A DNA stretch of 64,000 nucleotides, from contig UQUO01000010.1 in NCBI GenBank assembly GCA_900544295.1, positions 1-64,000 of the forward strand. Reading direction: 5' to 3'. This DNA comes from an uncultured Eubacteriales bacterium. GTDB lineage: Bacteria > Bacillota > Clostridia > Oscillospirales > Oscillospiraceae. Under the pieces are notes generated by a model. That model was given only the letters and a program-made list of their open reading frames with translations. It was not told the origin of the DNA and did not search any database. Below are positions 21,775-31,432 of this stretch, in pieces. Position numbers and translations under genes: made by a program. Each line of letters opens with the position of its first letter. Within the stretch, counting starts at the first letter, position 1.

Positions 21775-22827
21775 ATGAACGCAGAATTCTTCGCCGCGGT
21801 GGAGGACATAGAGAAGGAAAAGGGCATACCCCGCGGGTACATGTTCGAGAAGATACAGCAGGCCATGCTGGCCGCCTTCCGGAAGGACAACCCGGAATAC
21901 GGCGAAAACGTGGAGGTAATACTGGACGAGGGCAAGAAGCGCATCGAGCTCGTCATCAACAAGACCGTCGTGGACGAGGTCGAGGACCCGACGGCGGAGC
22001 TGGACCTGGACTCCGCGCACAAGCTCTCGAAGAAGGCGAAGGTCGGGGACGTCATCTCCATCCCTGTTGAGACGAAGAAATTCGGCCGTATCGCCGCCCA
22101 GGCCGCCAAGCAGGTCATCATCCAGGGCATCCGCGAGGCGGAGCGGAGCATAATCTATGACGAGTTCACCTCGAAGGAGCACGAGATACTCACGGGCGTG
22201 GTCTCCCGCATAGAGCCGCGCACCGGCGGGGTGTCCATCAAGATAAGCTCCAACTCCGAGTTCACGGAGGCCATGCTCTCCGCGAGCGAGCGGATAAAGG
22301 GCGAGGAGCTGCACGAGGGGGACCGCATCAAGGTCTACGTTGTGGAGGTCCGCAAATCCACCCGCGGCCCGCAGGTACTCATATCTAGGACGCATCCCGG
22401 CCTTGTAAAGCGCCTGTTCGAGCTGGAGGTGCCGGAGATATTCGACGGCACGGTGGAGATAAAGTCCATCGCCCGCGAGGCGGGCAGCCGCACGAAGATG
22501 GCCGTCTGGAGCGAGGACCCGGCTGTGGACCCGATCGGCGCCTGCGTCGGTCCGAGGGGCGGCCGCGTGGCCAGCATAGTGGAAGAGCTGGGCGGCGAGA
22601 AGATAGACATCGTGAAGTACAGCGAGCAGCCCGAGGAATACATCGCCGCGGCCCTGGCCCCGGCGGAGGTCGTGAGCGTGACGCTGCTGGACGAGGGCAA
22701 GAGCTGCCGCGTCATAGTGCCGGACAGCCAGCTCTCGCTGGCTATAGGCAAGGAGGGGCAGAACGCCCGCCTCGCCGCGAAGCTGACAGGCTACAAGATA
22801 GATATAAAATCCGACGCCGAGGTTTGA
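21775..22827 (+). CDS. nusA: Transcription termination/antitermination factor NusA
   Basis: A 350-residue protein with the N-terminal polymerase-binding domain, an S1 domain (GVVSRIEPRTGGVSIKI, about residues 140-200), and two KH domains (GACVGPRGGRVASIVEELGG and AIGKEGQNARLAAKLTG). It lacks the C-terminal acidic repeats of the E. coli protein, as is usual in Firmicutes. It modulates pausing and termination and may control its own leader terminator. Confidence 0.97.
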   Translation: MNAEFFAAVEDIEKEKGIPRGYMFEKIQQAMLAAFRKDNPEYGENVEVILDEGKKRIELVINKTVVDEVEDPTAELDLDSAHKLSKKAKVGDVISIPVETKKFGRIAAQAAKQVIIQGIREAERSIIYDEFTSKEHEILTGVVSRIEPRTGGVSIKISSNSEFTEAMLSASERIKGEELHEGDRIKVYVVEVRKSTRGPQVLISRTHPGLVKRLFELEVPEIFDGTVEIKSIAREAGSRTKMAVWSEDPAVDPIGACVGPRGGRVASIVEELGGEKIDIVKYSEQPEEYIAAALAPAEVVSVTLLDEGKSCRVIVPDSQLSLAIGKEGQNARLAAKLTGYKIDIKSDAEV

Positions 22828-22865
22828 ACCCGGCCGGAACGCCGCCTGAAGGAGGGTGAGCAGCC

Positions 22866-23147
22866 GTGCAGAAGAAAATACCCATGCGGCAATGCCTCGG
22901 CTGCCGCGAGATGAAGCCGAAGCGGGAACTCCTGCGCGTGGTGCGCTCGCCGGAGGGCGAGGTCGCCTTTGACGCGCGCGGCAAGCTGCCGGGGCGGGGG
23001 GCCTACGTCTGCCCGAACCCGGACTGCTTCAAAAAGGCGGTGAAGACCCGCGCGCTCGACAGGGCGCTCGAGGTGAAGATACCGGAGGAAGTAATGGAAA
23101 GGCTCGCGGGCCAGCTGGAGGAGACGCAAGACGGACAGGGCTCTTAA
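22866..23147 (+). CDS. rnpM: RnpM/YlxR family RNA-binding protein
   Basis: A 93-residue DUF448 protein. Conserved features are RQCLGCREMKPKRELLRVVR, GRGAYVC and the C-terminal KTRALDRAL. In Bacillus, YlxR (renamed RnpM) binds and modulates RNase P. Two cysteines near the N-terminus could bind zinc. GTG start at 22866 after GGAGGGTGAGCAGCC. It sits in the usual place between nusA and the L7Ae-like gene, whose true start may overlap its 3' end. Confidence 0.93.
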   Translation: MQKKIPMRQCLGCREMKPKRELLRVVRSPEGEVAFDARGKLPGRGAYVCPNPDCFKKAVKTRALDRALEVKIPEEVMERLAGQLEETQDGQGS

Positions 23148-23160
23148 CTATCTCGGCCTG

Positions 23161-23547
23161 ATGCGGAGGGCCGGGAAGATCGAAATAGGCGAGACAGGCA
23201 CGGGCGCGGCGGTGAGAGCCGGACGCGCGCGGCTGCTGCTCCTGGCGGCGGACGCCTCGGAGAACGCGCGAAAGCGTGCCGAGGGCTATCTGTACGGCCG
23301 CCGGGCGCTGCTGGTGCCGCTGCCGTATGCAAAGGCGGAGCTTGAAGCCCAGCTGGGCAAGAGCGGCTGCAGCATGGCGGCGTGTACTGATTTTGGGTTG
23401 TCGGCAGCCTTTTTAGAGGCGCTGGCCGAAAAAGCGCCGGAAGAATACGGGCCGCTCTCGCTTGAGATGGAGCGCCGGGCCGACAAGGCCGCGAGACGCA
23501 GGGCCGCAGGGCCAAAAAGGAAACCGGGGAGGGAACACCATGAGTAG
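23161..23547 (+). CDS. ylxQ: Ribosomal L7Ae-family protein YlxQ
   Basis: An L7Ae/L30e-like RNA-binding protein (128 residues from ATG 23161). Family members begin about ten residues earlier with an ALNYLGL-type helix. That sequence is present in frame just upstream (RALNYLGL), but no ATG, GTG or TTG starts it. The only well-placed codon is ACG at 23131, 7 bases after GGAGGAG. ATG 23161 has no ribosome-binding site. I give the canonical start and think the functional protein probably begins at 23131. It has a basic C-terminal tail and overlaps infB by 8 bases. Confidence 0.85.
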   Translation: MRRAGKIEIGETGTGAAVRAGRARLLLLAADASENARKRAEGYLYGRRALLVPLPYAKAELEAQLGKSGCSMAACTDFGLSAAFLEALAEKAPEEYGPLSLEMERRADKAARRRAAGPKRKPGREHHE

Positions 23548-25912
23548 TTTTGACAAGTACAGGGTACACGAGCTGGCGAAGGACTTCGGCATGACCTCAA
23601 AGGCCATCACCGAGATATTGACGAAGTACGCCACGACCCCCAAGAACCACATGCAGGTGCTGGAGGATCAGGAGCTCTCCCTTGTTTTCGAGTATCTGAC
23701 GCAGCAGAACCAGTGCGCCTCCATGGAGGACCTGTTCAAGGTCCCGGAGACGCCGAAACCCGCGCCGAAGAAGGCGGAGCCCGCAGCGCAGCAGGCTCAG
23801 GCGCAGCAGGCCGCGCCCCAGCAGGAGCGCCAGCAGCAGGCGAAGCCTGCCCAGCAGCCTCAGCCGCAGACCCAGCAGCCCCAGCCCGCGCCGGCGAAGG
23901 AGCAGAAGCCCCACGTCCCGCGCCAGGTGCCGGAGAAGCGCGTCATAGACACGCGCGGCGGCGGCAACGTGAACCTCGGCAAATATGACGAGCGCTTTGA
24001 CCGCCTGGCCGGCGCGCACGCGGGCGAGAACGTCAAGCGCGGCAAGGAGAAGTTCCAGAACAAGCAGAAGCAGCGCCAGCAGCAGGCCGCGGCCAGCGCC
24101 AAGCGCCGCGCAGAAGAGCGCGAGCGCATGCAGAAGCTGCAGTTCGAGATAGCCAAGAAGGCCCAGCTTAAGGTCCAGATCCCCGACGCCATCGGCGTGG
24201 GCGAGCTGGCCTCCAGGATGAAGAAGACGGGCGCCGAGGTCGTTCGCGCGCTCATAAAGAACGGCGTAATGGCCTCGCTTTCGGACATCATCGACTACGA
24301 CACCGCCGCCCTTGTGGCGATGGAGCTCGGCTGCAAGGTCGAGCGCGAGGTCGTCGTCACCGTCGAGGAGCGCCTCATAGACGACAGCGAGGATAAGCCG
24401 GAGGACCTCGTCCCCCGCGCGCCGGTCGTGGTCGTCATGGGCCACGTTGACCACGGCAAGACCAGCCTGCTCGACTATATCCGCAAGGCGAACGTCGCCG
24501 CGGGCGAGGCCGGCGGCATCACCCAGCATATAGGCGCCTATACCGTGAACGTCAAGGGCAGCCCCATCACCTTCCTGGACACCCCGGGCCACGAGGCTTT
24601 TACCTCCATGCGCGCCCGCGGCGCGTCCGTGACGGATATCGCCATCCTTGTCGTCGCCGCCAATGACGGCATCATGCCGCAGACCATAGAGTCCATAAAC
24701 CACGCGAAGGCTGCCAAAATCCCCATCGTCGTGGCCGTGAACAAGATGGATATGCCCGGCGCGAACCCGGAGCGCGTGAAGCAGCAGCTCACGGAGTACG
24801 ACCTTGTCAGCGAGGAATGGGGCGGTGACACCATCGTCTGCCCGATCTCCGCCAAGACCGGCGAGGGCATAGACAATCTCCTTGAAAACCTCGTCATCCT
24901 GGCCGAGATCCAGGAGCTGAAGGCCAACCCGAACCGCGCGGCCAAGGGTGCGGTCATCGAGGCGCGGCTGGATAAGGGCCGCGGCCCCATAATGACCGTC
25001 CTCGTCCAGAACGGCACCCTGCACCAGGGCGACATCATCATCGCGGGCACGGCAGTCGGCCGCGTGCGCACCATGATAAACGACAAGGGCCAGCGGGTAA
25101 CAGAAGCAGGCCCCTCCGTCCCGGTCGAGATAGCGGGCATGAGCGAGGTCCCCGGCGCGGGCGACACCTTCAACGCCGTCGCAGACGAGCGCATGGCAAG
25201 GGAGCTCGTGGAGGAGCGCAAGCAGCAGGAGAAGGATAAGACCCTCGGCGTGGCGAAGAAGGTCACGCTCGACGACCTCTTCGCGCGTATCCAGCAGGGC
25301 GAGATAAAGGACTTCAACATCATAGTGAAGGCCGACGTCCAGGGCAGCGCCGAGGCGGTCAAGACCTCGCTGGAGAAGCTCTCGAACGAGGAAGTCCGTG
25401 TCCGCGTCATCCACTCCGGCGTCGGCGCCATCTCGGAGTCGGACGTCATGCTGGCCGCCACTTCGGGCGCCATCATAGTCGGCTTCAACGTCCGTCCCGA
25501 CAACGCCGCGCGCGACAATGCTGCCAGGGCGAACGTCGAGATGCGCATGTACCGCGTTATCTACGACTGCATAAATGAGATCGAGGCCGCCATGAAGGGC
25601 ATGCTCGCACCCAAGTTCGAGGAGCAGGTCATCGCCCACGTGGAGATACGCCAGCTCTACAAGGTCTCGAAGGTCGGCACGGTCTGCGGCTGCTATGTGC
25701 AGGACGGCAAGGTCCAGCGCGGCTGCAAGGTCCGCGTCGTGCGCGACGGCATAGTCGTGTTCGAGGGCGAGATGGCCTCCCTGCGCCGCTTCAAGGACGA
25801 CGTGAAGGAAGTCGCCGCCGGCTACGAGTGCGGCATCCAGATCGAGAAGTTCAACGACGAGCGCGAGGGCGACATCATCGAAGCCTACGTCATGAAGCAG
25901 ATCGAGAACTGA
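23540..25912 (+). CDS. infB: Translation initiation factor IF-2
   Basis: A 790-residue GTPase that brings initiator tRNA to the ribosome. It starts with an IF2 N-terminal helical domain ([18 protein letters not shown]). Residues about 75-160 form a Gln/Pro/Ala-rich linker. The G domain shows [24 protein letters not shown] and SAK. The C-terminal domains include the [13 protein letters not shown] region. The ATG at 23540 has GGAGGGAACACC before it and overlaps ylxQ. Confidence 0.97.
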   Translation: MSSFDKYRVHELAKDFGMTSKAITEILTKYATTPKNHMQVLEDQELSLVFEYLTQQNQCASMEDLFKVPETPKPAPKKAEPAAQQAQAQQAAPQQERQQQAKPAQQPQPQTQQPQPAPAKEQKPHVPRQVPEKRVIDTRGGGNVNLGKYDERFDRLAGAHAGENVKRGKEKFQNKQKQRQQQAAASAKRRAEERERMQKLQFEIAKKAQLKVQIPDAIGVGELASRMKKTGAEVVRALIKNGVMASLSDIIDYDTAALVAMELGCKVEREVVVTVEERLIDDSEDKPEDLVPRAPVVVVMGHVDHGKTSLLDYIRKANVAAGEAGGITQHIGAYTVNVKGSPITFLDTPGHEAFTSMRARGASVTDIAILVVAANDGIMPQTIESINHAKAAKIPIVVAVNKMDMPGANPERVKQQLTEYDLVSEEWGGDTIVCPISAKTGEGIDNLLENLVILAEIQELKANPNRAAKGAVIEARLDKGRGPIMTVLVQNGTLHQGDIIIAGTAVGRVRTMINDKGQRVTEAGPSVPVEIAGMSEVPGAGDTFNAVADERMARELVEERKQQEKDKTLGVAKKVTLDDLFARIQQGEIKDFNIIVKADVQGSAEAVKTSLEKLSNEEVRVRVIHSGVGAISESDVMLAATSGAIIVGFNVRPDNAARDNAARANVEMRMYRVIYDCINEIEAAMKGMLAPKFEEQVIAHVEIRQLYKVSKVGTVCGCYVQDGKVQRGCKVRVVRDGIVVFEGEMASLRRFKDDVKEVAAGYECGIQIEKFNDEREGDIIEAYVMKQIEN

Positions 25913-25948
25913 CGCCGTCACAAAGCCGCTTTCGGTCGCCTGGAGGTG

Positions 25949-26272
25949 ATGCCCGTGACACAAGAGCAGTTAGTAGGCATTATCATCGTCGCAGTGATCG
26001 ACTTGCCGCTCATCGTGATATCCATCGTGCTCATGATGGGCCGGGGCAGCGATTTCATAGCAGGCATCAACACCATGAGCCACAGGGAGAAGGAGAAGTA
26101 CGACCTCCCGGCGCTGTGCAGGTCCGTGGGCCGGTTCACGCTGATCGCGGGCCTGCTCATGCCGACCGTGGTTCTCGGCGGCATTTTGGCGGCGATATTC
26201 ATCGCCTATACCGTTATAGGGGCCATAGTTTTGCTTATAAGGCTCAACACGGGCGGAAAGTTCAGACGCTGA
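25949..26272 (+). CDS. Small membrane protein, DUF3784-like
   Basis: A protein of 107 residues with three hydrophobic segments (residues about 9-29, 61-82 and 84-98) and the signature DFIAGINTMSHREKEKYD between the first two. This matches DUF3784 membrane proteins, whose function is unknown. ATG 25949 is only 2 bases after GGAGG. The in-frame GTG at 25955 has a better 8-base spacing and may be the real start. It is inserted between infB and rbfA, which are usually adjacent or separated by other small genes. Confidence 0.75.
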   Translation: MPVTQEQLVGIIIVAVIDLPLIVISIVLMMGRGSDFIAGINTMSHREKEKYDLPALCRSVGRFTLIAGLLMPTVVLGGILAAIFIAYTVIGAIVLLIRLNTGGKFRR

Positions 26273-26304
26273 ACACTTTTAATACGCTTTTAAGAGGTAA
26301 TCAT

Positions 26305-26682
26305 ATGGCTAATTCCACACGAATGGGCCGCATAAACGACGATATCCAGCTCGCGCTCAGCTCGCTGCTGCGGCAGGTGAAGGACCCGCGCGTGCAGCAG
26401 GGGCTGATAAGCGTCACGAGGGTGGAGACGACGGGGGACCTGCGCTATGCGAAGGTATGGCTCTCCGTCCTCGGCCAGGTGGACGAGCGGGAGCTGAAGC
26501 GCGGGCTCAAGAGCTGCGGCCCCTGGCTGCGGCGCGAGCTCGGCTCGTCGCTCTCGCTGCGCTATACGCCGGAGCTCGTTTTCGAGCTCGACCACTCCAT
26601 CGAATACGGCGCGCACATCAGCCGGCTCATAGAGGAGCTGGATACCGGCAGGGAGGAAGAGCATGGACCTGAAGGCGAATGA
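26305..26682 (+). CDS. rbfA: Ribosome-binding factor A
   Basis: A 125-residue cold-shock/30S maturation factor that binds the 16S rRNA 5' helix. The family pattern RINDDIQLALSSLLRQVKDP, then VTRVETTGDLRYAKVWLSVL, is clear. ATG 26305 sits behind AAGAGGTAATCAT. Overlaps nrnA by 20 bases. Confidence 0.95.
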   Translation: MANSTRMGRINDDIQLALSSLLRQVKDPRVQQGLISVTRVETTGDLRYAKVWLSVLGQVDERELKRGLKSCGPWLRRELGSSLSLRYTPELVFELDHSIEYGAHISRLIEELDTGREEEHGPEGE

Positions 26683-27610
26683 GTGCGCGGCCTGGCTCCG
26701 GGAGCACGACGGCTATCTGCTTATAAGCCACCGCCGCCCGGACGGGGACACCATAGGCTCCGGTGCCGCCCTCTGCTCTGCGCTCCGACGCGCGGGCAAG
26801 ACGGCCTATTGCATAAATAACCGCGAAATAACTGAAAACTACCGCCCCTTCATAGCGCCATACTTTGCGCCGGAGGGGTTTGCGCCGTCATGCGTCGTGA
26901 CGGTGGATATCGCCGGCGAGGGTCTGTTCCCGGAGGGGACGCCCGCGCCGGTGAACCTTGCTCTGGACCACCACCCCTCGAACTCCCACTTTGCGGAGCG
27001 CACCTGCCTCGCGGCGGAGAAGTCCTCCTGCGGCGAGCTGGTGCTCGAAGTGATAAAGGCCCTGTGCGGGGATGTCTCGCGCGAGGAGGCGCGGCTGCTG
27101 TATATAGCCGTCAGTACGGATACAGGCTGCTTCCAGTATTCCAACACGAACTCCGCCACCCTGCGCGCCGCTGCGGAGCTCATAGACCTTGGCGCGGACA
27201 ACTCGGAGCTTAATATACGCTTTTTCCGCACCCAGAGCCGTGCGCGCATGGCCCTTGAGGGCAGGATGCTGAGCGGCATGAGATTCTATAGGAATGGAAA
27301 AATATCCGTTGTAACCGTCACGCTTCAGATGCTCTCTGACTGCGGCGCGGTGGAGAACGACTGCGAGGACCTTGCGGGTCTCGCCGGTAAGGCGGAGGGC
27401 TCCGTCGTGAGCATGACCATACGCGAGACGAGGCCGGGAGAGAGCAAGATATCGCTCCGCTCCAAGCCGGGCGTGAACGTCTCGGATATCTGCGCCGTCT
27501 ACGGCGGGGGAGGCCACGCCATGGCCGCCGGCTGCACGCTTGAGGCCGGGCCTGAGGAGGCGCTGGAGCTCATGCTCCGCGCGATGGATGAAAAATGGCC
27601 GGAGGACTGA
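26663..27610 (+). CDS. nrnA: DHH-family oligoribonuclease/pAp phosphatase NrnA
   Basis: A 315-residue DHH/DHHA1 phosphoesterase. Metal-binding motifs HRRPDGDTIGSG, TVDI, LDHHPSN and STDTGCFQYSNT are present, and the DHHA1 motif GGGGHAMAAG is near the C-terminus. It should degrade short RNA fragments and dephosphorylate pAp. SD GGGAGGAAGAGC before ATG. It overlaps both neighbours (rbfA and truB), so coupling is likely. Confidence 0.93.
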   Translation: MDLKANECAAWLREHDGYLLISHRRPDGDTIGSGAALCSALRRAGKTAYCINNREITENYRPFIAPYFAPEGFAPSCVVTVDIAGEGLFPEGTPAPVNLALDHHPSNSHFAERTCLAAEKSSCGELVLEVIKALCGDVSREEARLLYIAVSTDTGCFQYSNTNSATLRAAAELIDLGADNSELNIRFFRTQSRARMALEGRMLSGMRFYRNGKISVVTVTLQMLSDCGAVENDCEDLAGLAGKAEGSVVSMTIRETRPGESKISLRSKPGVNVSDICAVYGGGGHAMAAGCTLEAGPEEALELMLRAMDEKWPED

Positions 27611-28470
27611 GCGGTATCCTGCTCGTGGACAAGCCCGAGGGCTGGACGAGCCACGACGTAGTAAGCAGGCTGCGGCGGCTGACGGGGCAGAGGCGCATCG
27701 GCCACTCCGGCACACTGGACCCGATGGCCACGGGCCTGCTCGTGGTATTTTTGGGCCGCGCGACGCGCGCCGTAGAGTTTGCAGAGGGGCATGACAAGGC
27801 CTATACGGCCCTCCTGCGTCCCGGCCTTGTTACGGACACCCTGGACACGACCGGCCGGGTGCTGGAGAGCACGGGCCTGCGCCCGACGAGGGCGGAGCTG
27901 GAGGCAGTGCTCCCCGCCTTCCGCGGCGAGATCGAGCAGCTGCCGCCCATGTACTCGGCCATCAAGCAGGGCGGCAAGAAGCTCTACGAGATAGCCCGCG
28001 CGGGCGGGCAGGTCGAGCGCAAGCCGAGGCGCGTCACGATATACCGCCTTGAGTGTACGGGCGAGCGCGGTGGCGACTTCGAGCTGGAGATAGAGTGCTC
28101 GAAGGGCACCTATATACGCACGCTCTGCGACGATATCGGCCGGGCCTTGGGCTGCGGGGCCTGCATGTCCGGCCTGCGCCGCACCCGCGCAGGCGGTTTC
28201 CGGGTGGAGGACGCCCTGACGCTGGAGGAGATAGAGCTCCGGGGCGCGGCGGAGTGCCTGCTGCCGGTGGATGCGCTGTTCGCCGGCCGCCCTATAGTGC
28301 TTATAAAGGACGAGAGGACGGAGAAGGCGCTGCGCAACGGCGCGGACGTGAAGCTCGATGCGCCCTTCGAGGGCGAGTGCCGAGTGTATTCGCAAAACCG
28401 CGAGTTTTTGCTGCTTGGAGCCGTAGAAAACGGCGTTCTGCATACGATAAAGAGCTTTTTTGAGGTATAG
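27595..28470 (+). CDS. truB: tRNA pseudouridine-55 synthase
   Basis: A 291-residue enzyme making pseudouridine 55 in the T-loop of tRNAs. The catalytic motif HSGTLDPMATGLL holds the active-site Asp. LLVDKPEGWTSHDVV and the later SKGTYIRTL motif support it. A short C-terminal extension resembling a PUA remnant is present. The start lies inside the end of nrnA. Confidence 0.96.
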   Translation: MAGGLSGILLVDKPEGWTSHDVVSRLRRLTGQRRIGHSGTLDPMATGLLVVFLGRATRAVEFAEGHDKAYTALLRPGLVTDTLDTTGRVLESTGLRPTRAELEAVLPAFRGEIEQLPPMYSAIKQGGKKLYEIARAGGQVERKPRRVTIYRLECTGERGGDFELEIECSKGTYIRTLCDDIGRALGCGACMSGLRRTRAGGFRVEDALTLEEIELRGAAECLLPVDALFAGRPIVLIKDERTEKALRNGADVKLDAPFEGECRVYSQNREFLLLGAVENGVLHTIKSFFEV

Positions 28471-28473
28471 ACT

Positions 28474-29376
28474 ATGCCCGACAGAAAGAGAGTAATAGCC
28501 CTCGGTTTCTTCGACGGCGTCCACATTGGCCACGCGGCGCTGCTGGAGATGACAAAGCGCCGCGCGGCGGAAAAGCAGGCCGTCCCCGCGGTGCTCACCT
28601 TCGACACGCACCCGGATACGCTGGTAAAGCGCGTGGAAGTGCCGCTCATAAACTCCGCCGAGGAGCGCGCGGAGATAATCCGCCACGTTTTCGGAATCGA
28701 CAGCGTCATATCCATCCACTTCAACGAGAACATGATGCGTATGCCCTGGCAGAACTTTGCCGATTCCGTGCGCGAGGAGCTGCATGCCTGCCACCTGGTG
28801 ATGGGCTACGACTTCTCCTGCGGCTGGAAGGGGGAAGGCCGACCCGCGCGGCTCGCCGCCTATTGCACGAAGCACGGCATGGGCTGCGACATCATCTCCG
28901 CCGTCTGCCGGGACGGGGAGGTCGTGAGCTCGACGCGCATCCGCTCGCTGTTGGAGGCGGGCCGCGTGGAGGAGGCGAACGACCTGCTGGGCCACCCGCA
29001 TTTCCTGGTGGACAAGGTCCACTACGGCTTCCGCCTGGGCCACAAGCTGGGCGCGCCGACGATAAACATGCGCTTCGCCCCCGGCGTCCTGGTGCCGCGG
29101 CACGGGGTCTACGCCGCCAGGGTATTTCTCGACAGCGGAGAGCGCCTCATGGCCGTGACCAACATAGGCGTGCGGCCGACCGTCTCCGGCGGCGACCAGG
29201 TTTCTGTGGAGAGCTACATCCTCGACTACGAGGGCGACCTCTATGAGCGCCGCGTCCGAGTGGAGTTCCACCACTTTATCAGGGACGAGGAGAAATTCCC
29301 GAACACCGCCGCGCTCCGCGAGCAGATCCAGCGCGACGCGGATACTACAAGGGCATATTTTGCAGAAAACCCGTGA
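28474..29376 (+). CDS. ribF: Bifunctional riboflavin kinase/FAD synthetase
   Basis: A 300-residue enzyme. The N-terminal adenylyltransferase half has GFFDGVHIGHAALL and SSTRIRSLL. The C-terminal flavokinase half has GHKLGAPTINM, GVYAA and VESYILDYEGDLYERRV. It converts riboflavin to FMN and FAD, which the flavoproteins of the adjacent sigma54 cluster need. Last gene of the rimP operon and followed by a terminator. Confidence 0.95.
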   Translation: MPDRKRVIALGFFDGVHIGHAALLEMTKRRAAEKQAVPAVLTFDTHPDTLVKRVEVPLINSAEERAEIIRHVFGIDSVISIHFNENMMRMPWQNFADSVREELHACHLVMGYDFSCGWKGEGRPARLAAYCTKHGMGCDIISAVCRDGEVVSSTRIRSLLEAGRVEEANDLLGHPHFLVDKVHYGFRLGHKLGAPTINMRFAPGVLVPRHGVYAARVFLDSGERLMAVTNIGVRPTVSGGDQVSVESYILDYEGDLYERRVRVEFHHFIRDEEKFPNTAALREQIQRDADTTRAYFAENP

Positions 29377-29403
29377 AAAAACCCGCCCCCGGGCGGGTTT
29401 TTT
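29376..29403. terminator. ribF terminator
   Basis: AAAAAACCCGCCC (29376-29388) and GGGCGGGTTTTTT (29391-29403) form a perfect 13-bp stem with a 2-base gap. The last base of the ribF stop is the first base of the stem. It ends the translation operon and may partly insulate the next gene. Confidence 0.92.
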
Positions 29404-29423
29404 CATATACGGAGGTGAAGAGC

Positions 29424-30869
29424 ATGGAGAATACCGCGCCGGAGCTGGAAAGGCTGTATTTTGCCCTAGCGGCGCGCATAGACCTGCCGCGGGCGCAGAA
29501 GCGCGCGCTGATCTCCGATTTCCGCCGGGCGGCGGAGGTCCTCGTTTCGCGCGGCCTCAGCCCGGCCGAAGCGGCGGCGCGCCTGGGTCACGAGCGCCTG
29601 GGCGATTTTTACCTGAGCGCTCCGGACTACTGGTACCCTCTGGACGACGCGGCAAAGATCTATCCCATGTCCATGACGGACGGCTGGATGTCGGTCTTTC
29701 GCCTCTCAGCCTATCTGGATGCGCCCGTGGAGCCTTCGCTGCTCCAGCTGGCGCTGGATCTCACCATGCCCCGCTTTCCGTTTTTTGCCACGAAGATAAA
29801 GCGCGGCGTGTTCTGGCACTACATAGACGGGATCAAGCGCCGCTTTACCGTGCAGCCTGAGACGGAGCTGCCCTGCGCGCCCATGAATGTCGCGGCGGGG
29901 GACTCGCAGTCCTTCCGCGTGCTGTACTACGGCCGCCGCGTGAGCGTGGAGTTTTTTCACATCCTCACGGACGGCACTGGGGGCCTCGCCTTCCTGACGG
30001 CGCTGCTGTGGGAATATCTGCGCCTCTCAGGCGAGGCGCCGGAGCGCACCGGCCCTGTGGAGACCGACCCCTGCGGCGAGGAGTGCGAGAACGCCTTCAC
30101 CCGCTGGGCGGCGCAGGGTCAGGAAACGGGGGGCGGTTTCACGGAGCGTCCGGCGGTGCAGCTGCGGGGCCGGCTCGCGCGCGTCCGCCCGGCGCGCATC
30201 CTGCATTTCGAGCTGGACGCGCAGGCCCTGCGCCTTGCCGCGAAGGCGCGCGGCGGCACCGTGACGGCGCTGCTGCTGGCCTTCATGACCGAGGCCGCCC
30301 ATGCCGCCTCCGACGAGAGCCGGGGCGATATCAGCATCCAGGTGCCGGTGAACATGCGCAAATTCTGCCCCTCGAAGACTCTGCGGAACTTTTCAATGTA
30401 CTGCTCCGTGCGCACGCCCTGGGCGGAGGCGGGGGAGGCTGAGCGCCTGCTGCCGGACATCACCCGCCAGCTCTCGGAGCGCGCCTCGGAGACGGCCATG
30501 CGCGGTATGCTGGCCTCGACGGCGGAGATGGTGCGGCTGCTGGGGCGGGTGCCTCTCGCAGTGAAGCGCCCGGCAGCGCGCATAGCCTACGGCTTTTTGG
30601 GGGAGCGGGCCTTTACAAGTACGCTCTCGAACCTGGGAGCGGCCAAACTGCCGCCGGAGGTGGAGGCCCACGTGGAAAAGCTGGACTTTGTGCTCGGCAC
30701 GGGCGAGCGCGCCCGCGCCGCATGCGCCATGGTCACGCTGAAGGGCCTCGCGCTGCTCTCGGTGACGAAGCTGACGGACGACAAAACCTTTGAGACGCGC
30801 CTGCTCTCGCTCCTGGAGGGCGCGGGCGTGCCGGTGAAACTGAGCGGGAGTATGCCATATGGAGCATGA
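29424..30869 (+). CDS. Condensation/alcohol-acetyltransferase-like protein
   Basis: A 481-residue protein. Residues 1-65 form a helical, HAAS/DUF1700-like segment (ending in AAARLGHERLGDFYLS). The remainder looks like the chloramphenicol-acetyltransferase/NRPS-condensation fold, with HILTDGTGG near residue 178 fitting the HxxxDG catalytic motif. A second-half motif VPVNMRKFCPSKTLRNF is typical of alcohol-acetyltransferase-like proteins. It would transfer an acyl group to an alcohol or amine, substrate unknown. ATG 29424 follows GGAGGTGAAGAGC. A GTG 17 codons upstream lies in the ribF terminator. No promoter was seen. Confidence 0.7.
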   Translation: MENTAPELERLYFALAARIDLPRAQKRALISDFRRAAEVLVSRGLSPAEAAARLGHERLGDFYLSAPDYWYPLDDAAKIYPMSMTDGWMSVFRLSAYLDAPVEPSLLQLALDLTMPRFPFFATKIKRGVFWHYIDGIKRRFTVQPETELPCAPMNVAAGDSQSFRVLYYGRRVSVEFFHILTDGTGGLAFLTALLWEYLRLSGEAPERTGPVETDPCGEECENAFTRWAAQGQETGGGFTERPAVQLRGRLARVRPARILHFELDAQALRLAAKARGGTVTALLLAFMTEAAHAASDESRGDISIQVPVNMRKFCPSKTLRNFSMYCSVRTPWAEAGEAERLLPDITRQLSERASETAMRGMLASTAEMVRLLGRVPLAVKRPAARIAYGFLGERAFTSTLSNLGAAKLPPEVEAHVEKLDFVLGTGERARAACAMVTLKGLALLSVTKLTDDKTFETRLLSLLEGAGVPVKLSGSMPYGA

Positions 30870-31428
30870 AATTGAGATCAGCTACCCCGTCCCGCGCCGC
30901 AGACTGCTGGATCTGCGCCGGCTTAGGCGCGCGGCCCTGCGCTTTCTGTGCGCCTCGGGGGCGCTGTGCCTCTTCATAAACCTCTGCACCGGCGGCCCGG
31001 CCTGGAGCCTCGTCGTCCTCGTCTCGCTGTGGTTCGTCTGGACGAACCTCCTGGCCAGGCCGCTCGTGGAGGACGGGCTCGCAGAGCGGATATCCCGCCT
31101 GCTGCTCAGTGTCTGCATCCTGGTGCTGACGGTGGAGCTCTGTTTCGGAGGGGAGTATACCGGTATAGTCCTGCCGATCCTCCTGGCCTGCACTCTGGCC
31201 TTTTTGGCCGGCACGGCCTATCTGGGCCGCCGCCGGAGGCTCATGCCGCTGCTGCGCCTTGCGGCGGTGTCGCTGCTGGACATCCTAGCCGCCGCACTGG
31301 GCCTGCTGCCGCTTAACCTGCCCGCTGCGGTCACGCTCATGGCCCTGGGCCTCGCCGCCCTGCTCCCGGCGCTCTTCCTGTACCGCCGCGAGCTCGTCCG
31401 GGAGCTCCAAAAGCGCCTGCACAGATAA
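30859..31428 (+). CDS. DUF6320-like membrane protein
   Basis: A 189-residue protein with a basic N-terminus followed by about five transmembrane segments. DUF6320 proteins are commonly found beside this type of acyltransferase, and the 11-base overlap here implies a functional pair. The function is unknown. It could present a lipid or precursor to the acyltransferase at the membrane. The stop codon is directly followed by the first terminator-like stem of the 31.43-31.69 kb repeat region. Confidence 0.65.
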   Translation: MEHEIEISYPVPRRRLLDLRRLRRAALRFLCASGALCLFINLCTGGPAWSLVVLVSLWFVWTNLLARPLVEDGLAERISRLLLSVCILVLTVELCFGGEYTGIVLPILLACTLAFLAGTAYLGRRRRLMPLLRLAAVSLLDILAAALGLLPLNLPAAVTLMALGLAALLPALFLYRRELVRELQKRLHR

Positions 31429-31432
31429 AAAA

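Noticed and set aside
23146..23547. Programmed frameshift joining rnpM to ylxQ
   Set aside because: The ylxQ frame is open upstream through the rnpM end, but there is no slippery sequence. A well-spaced GGAGGAG and ACG codon give a simpler explanation.
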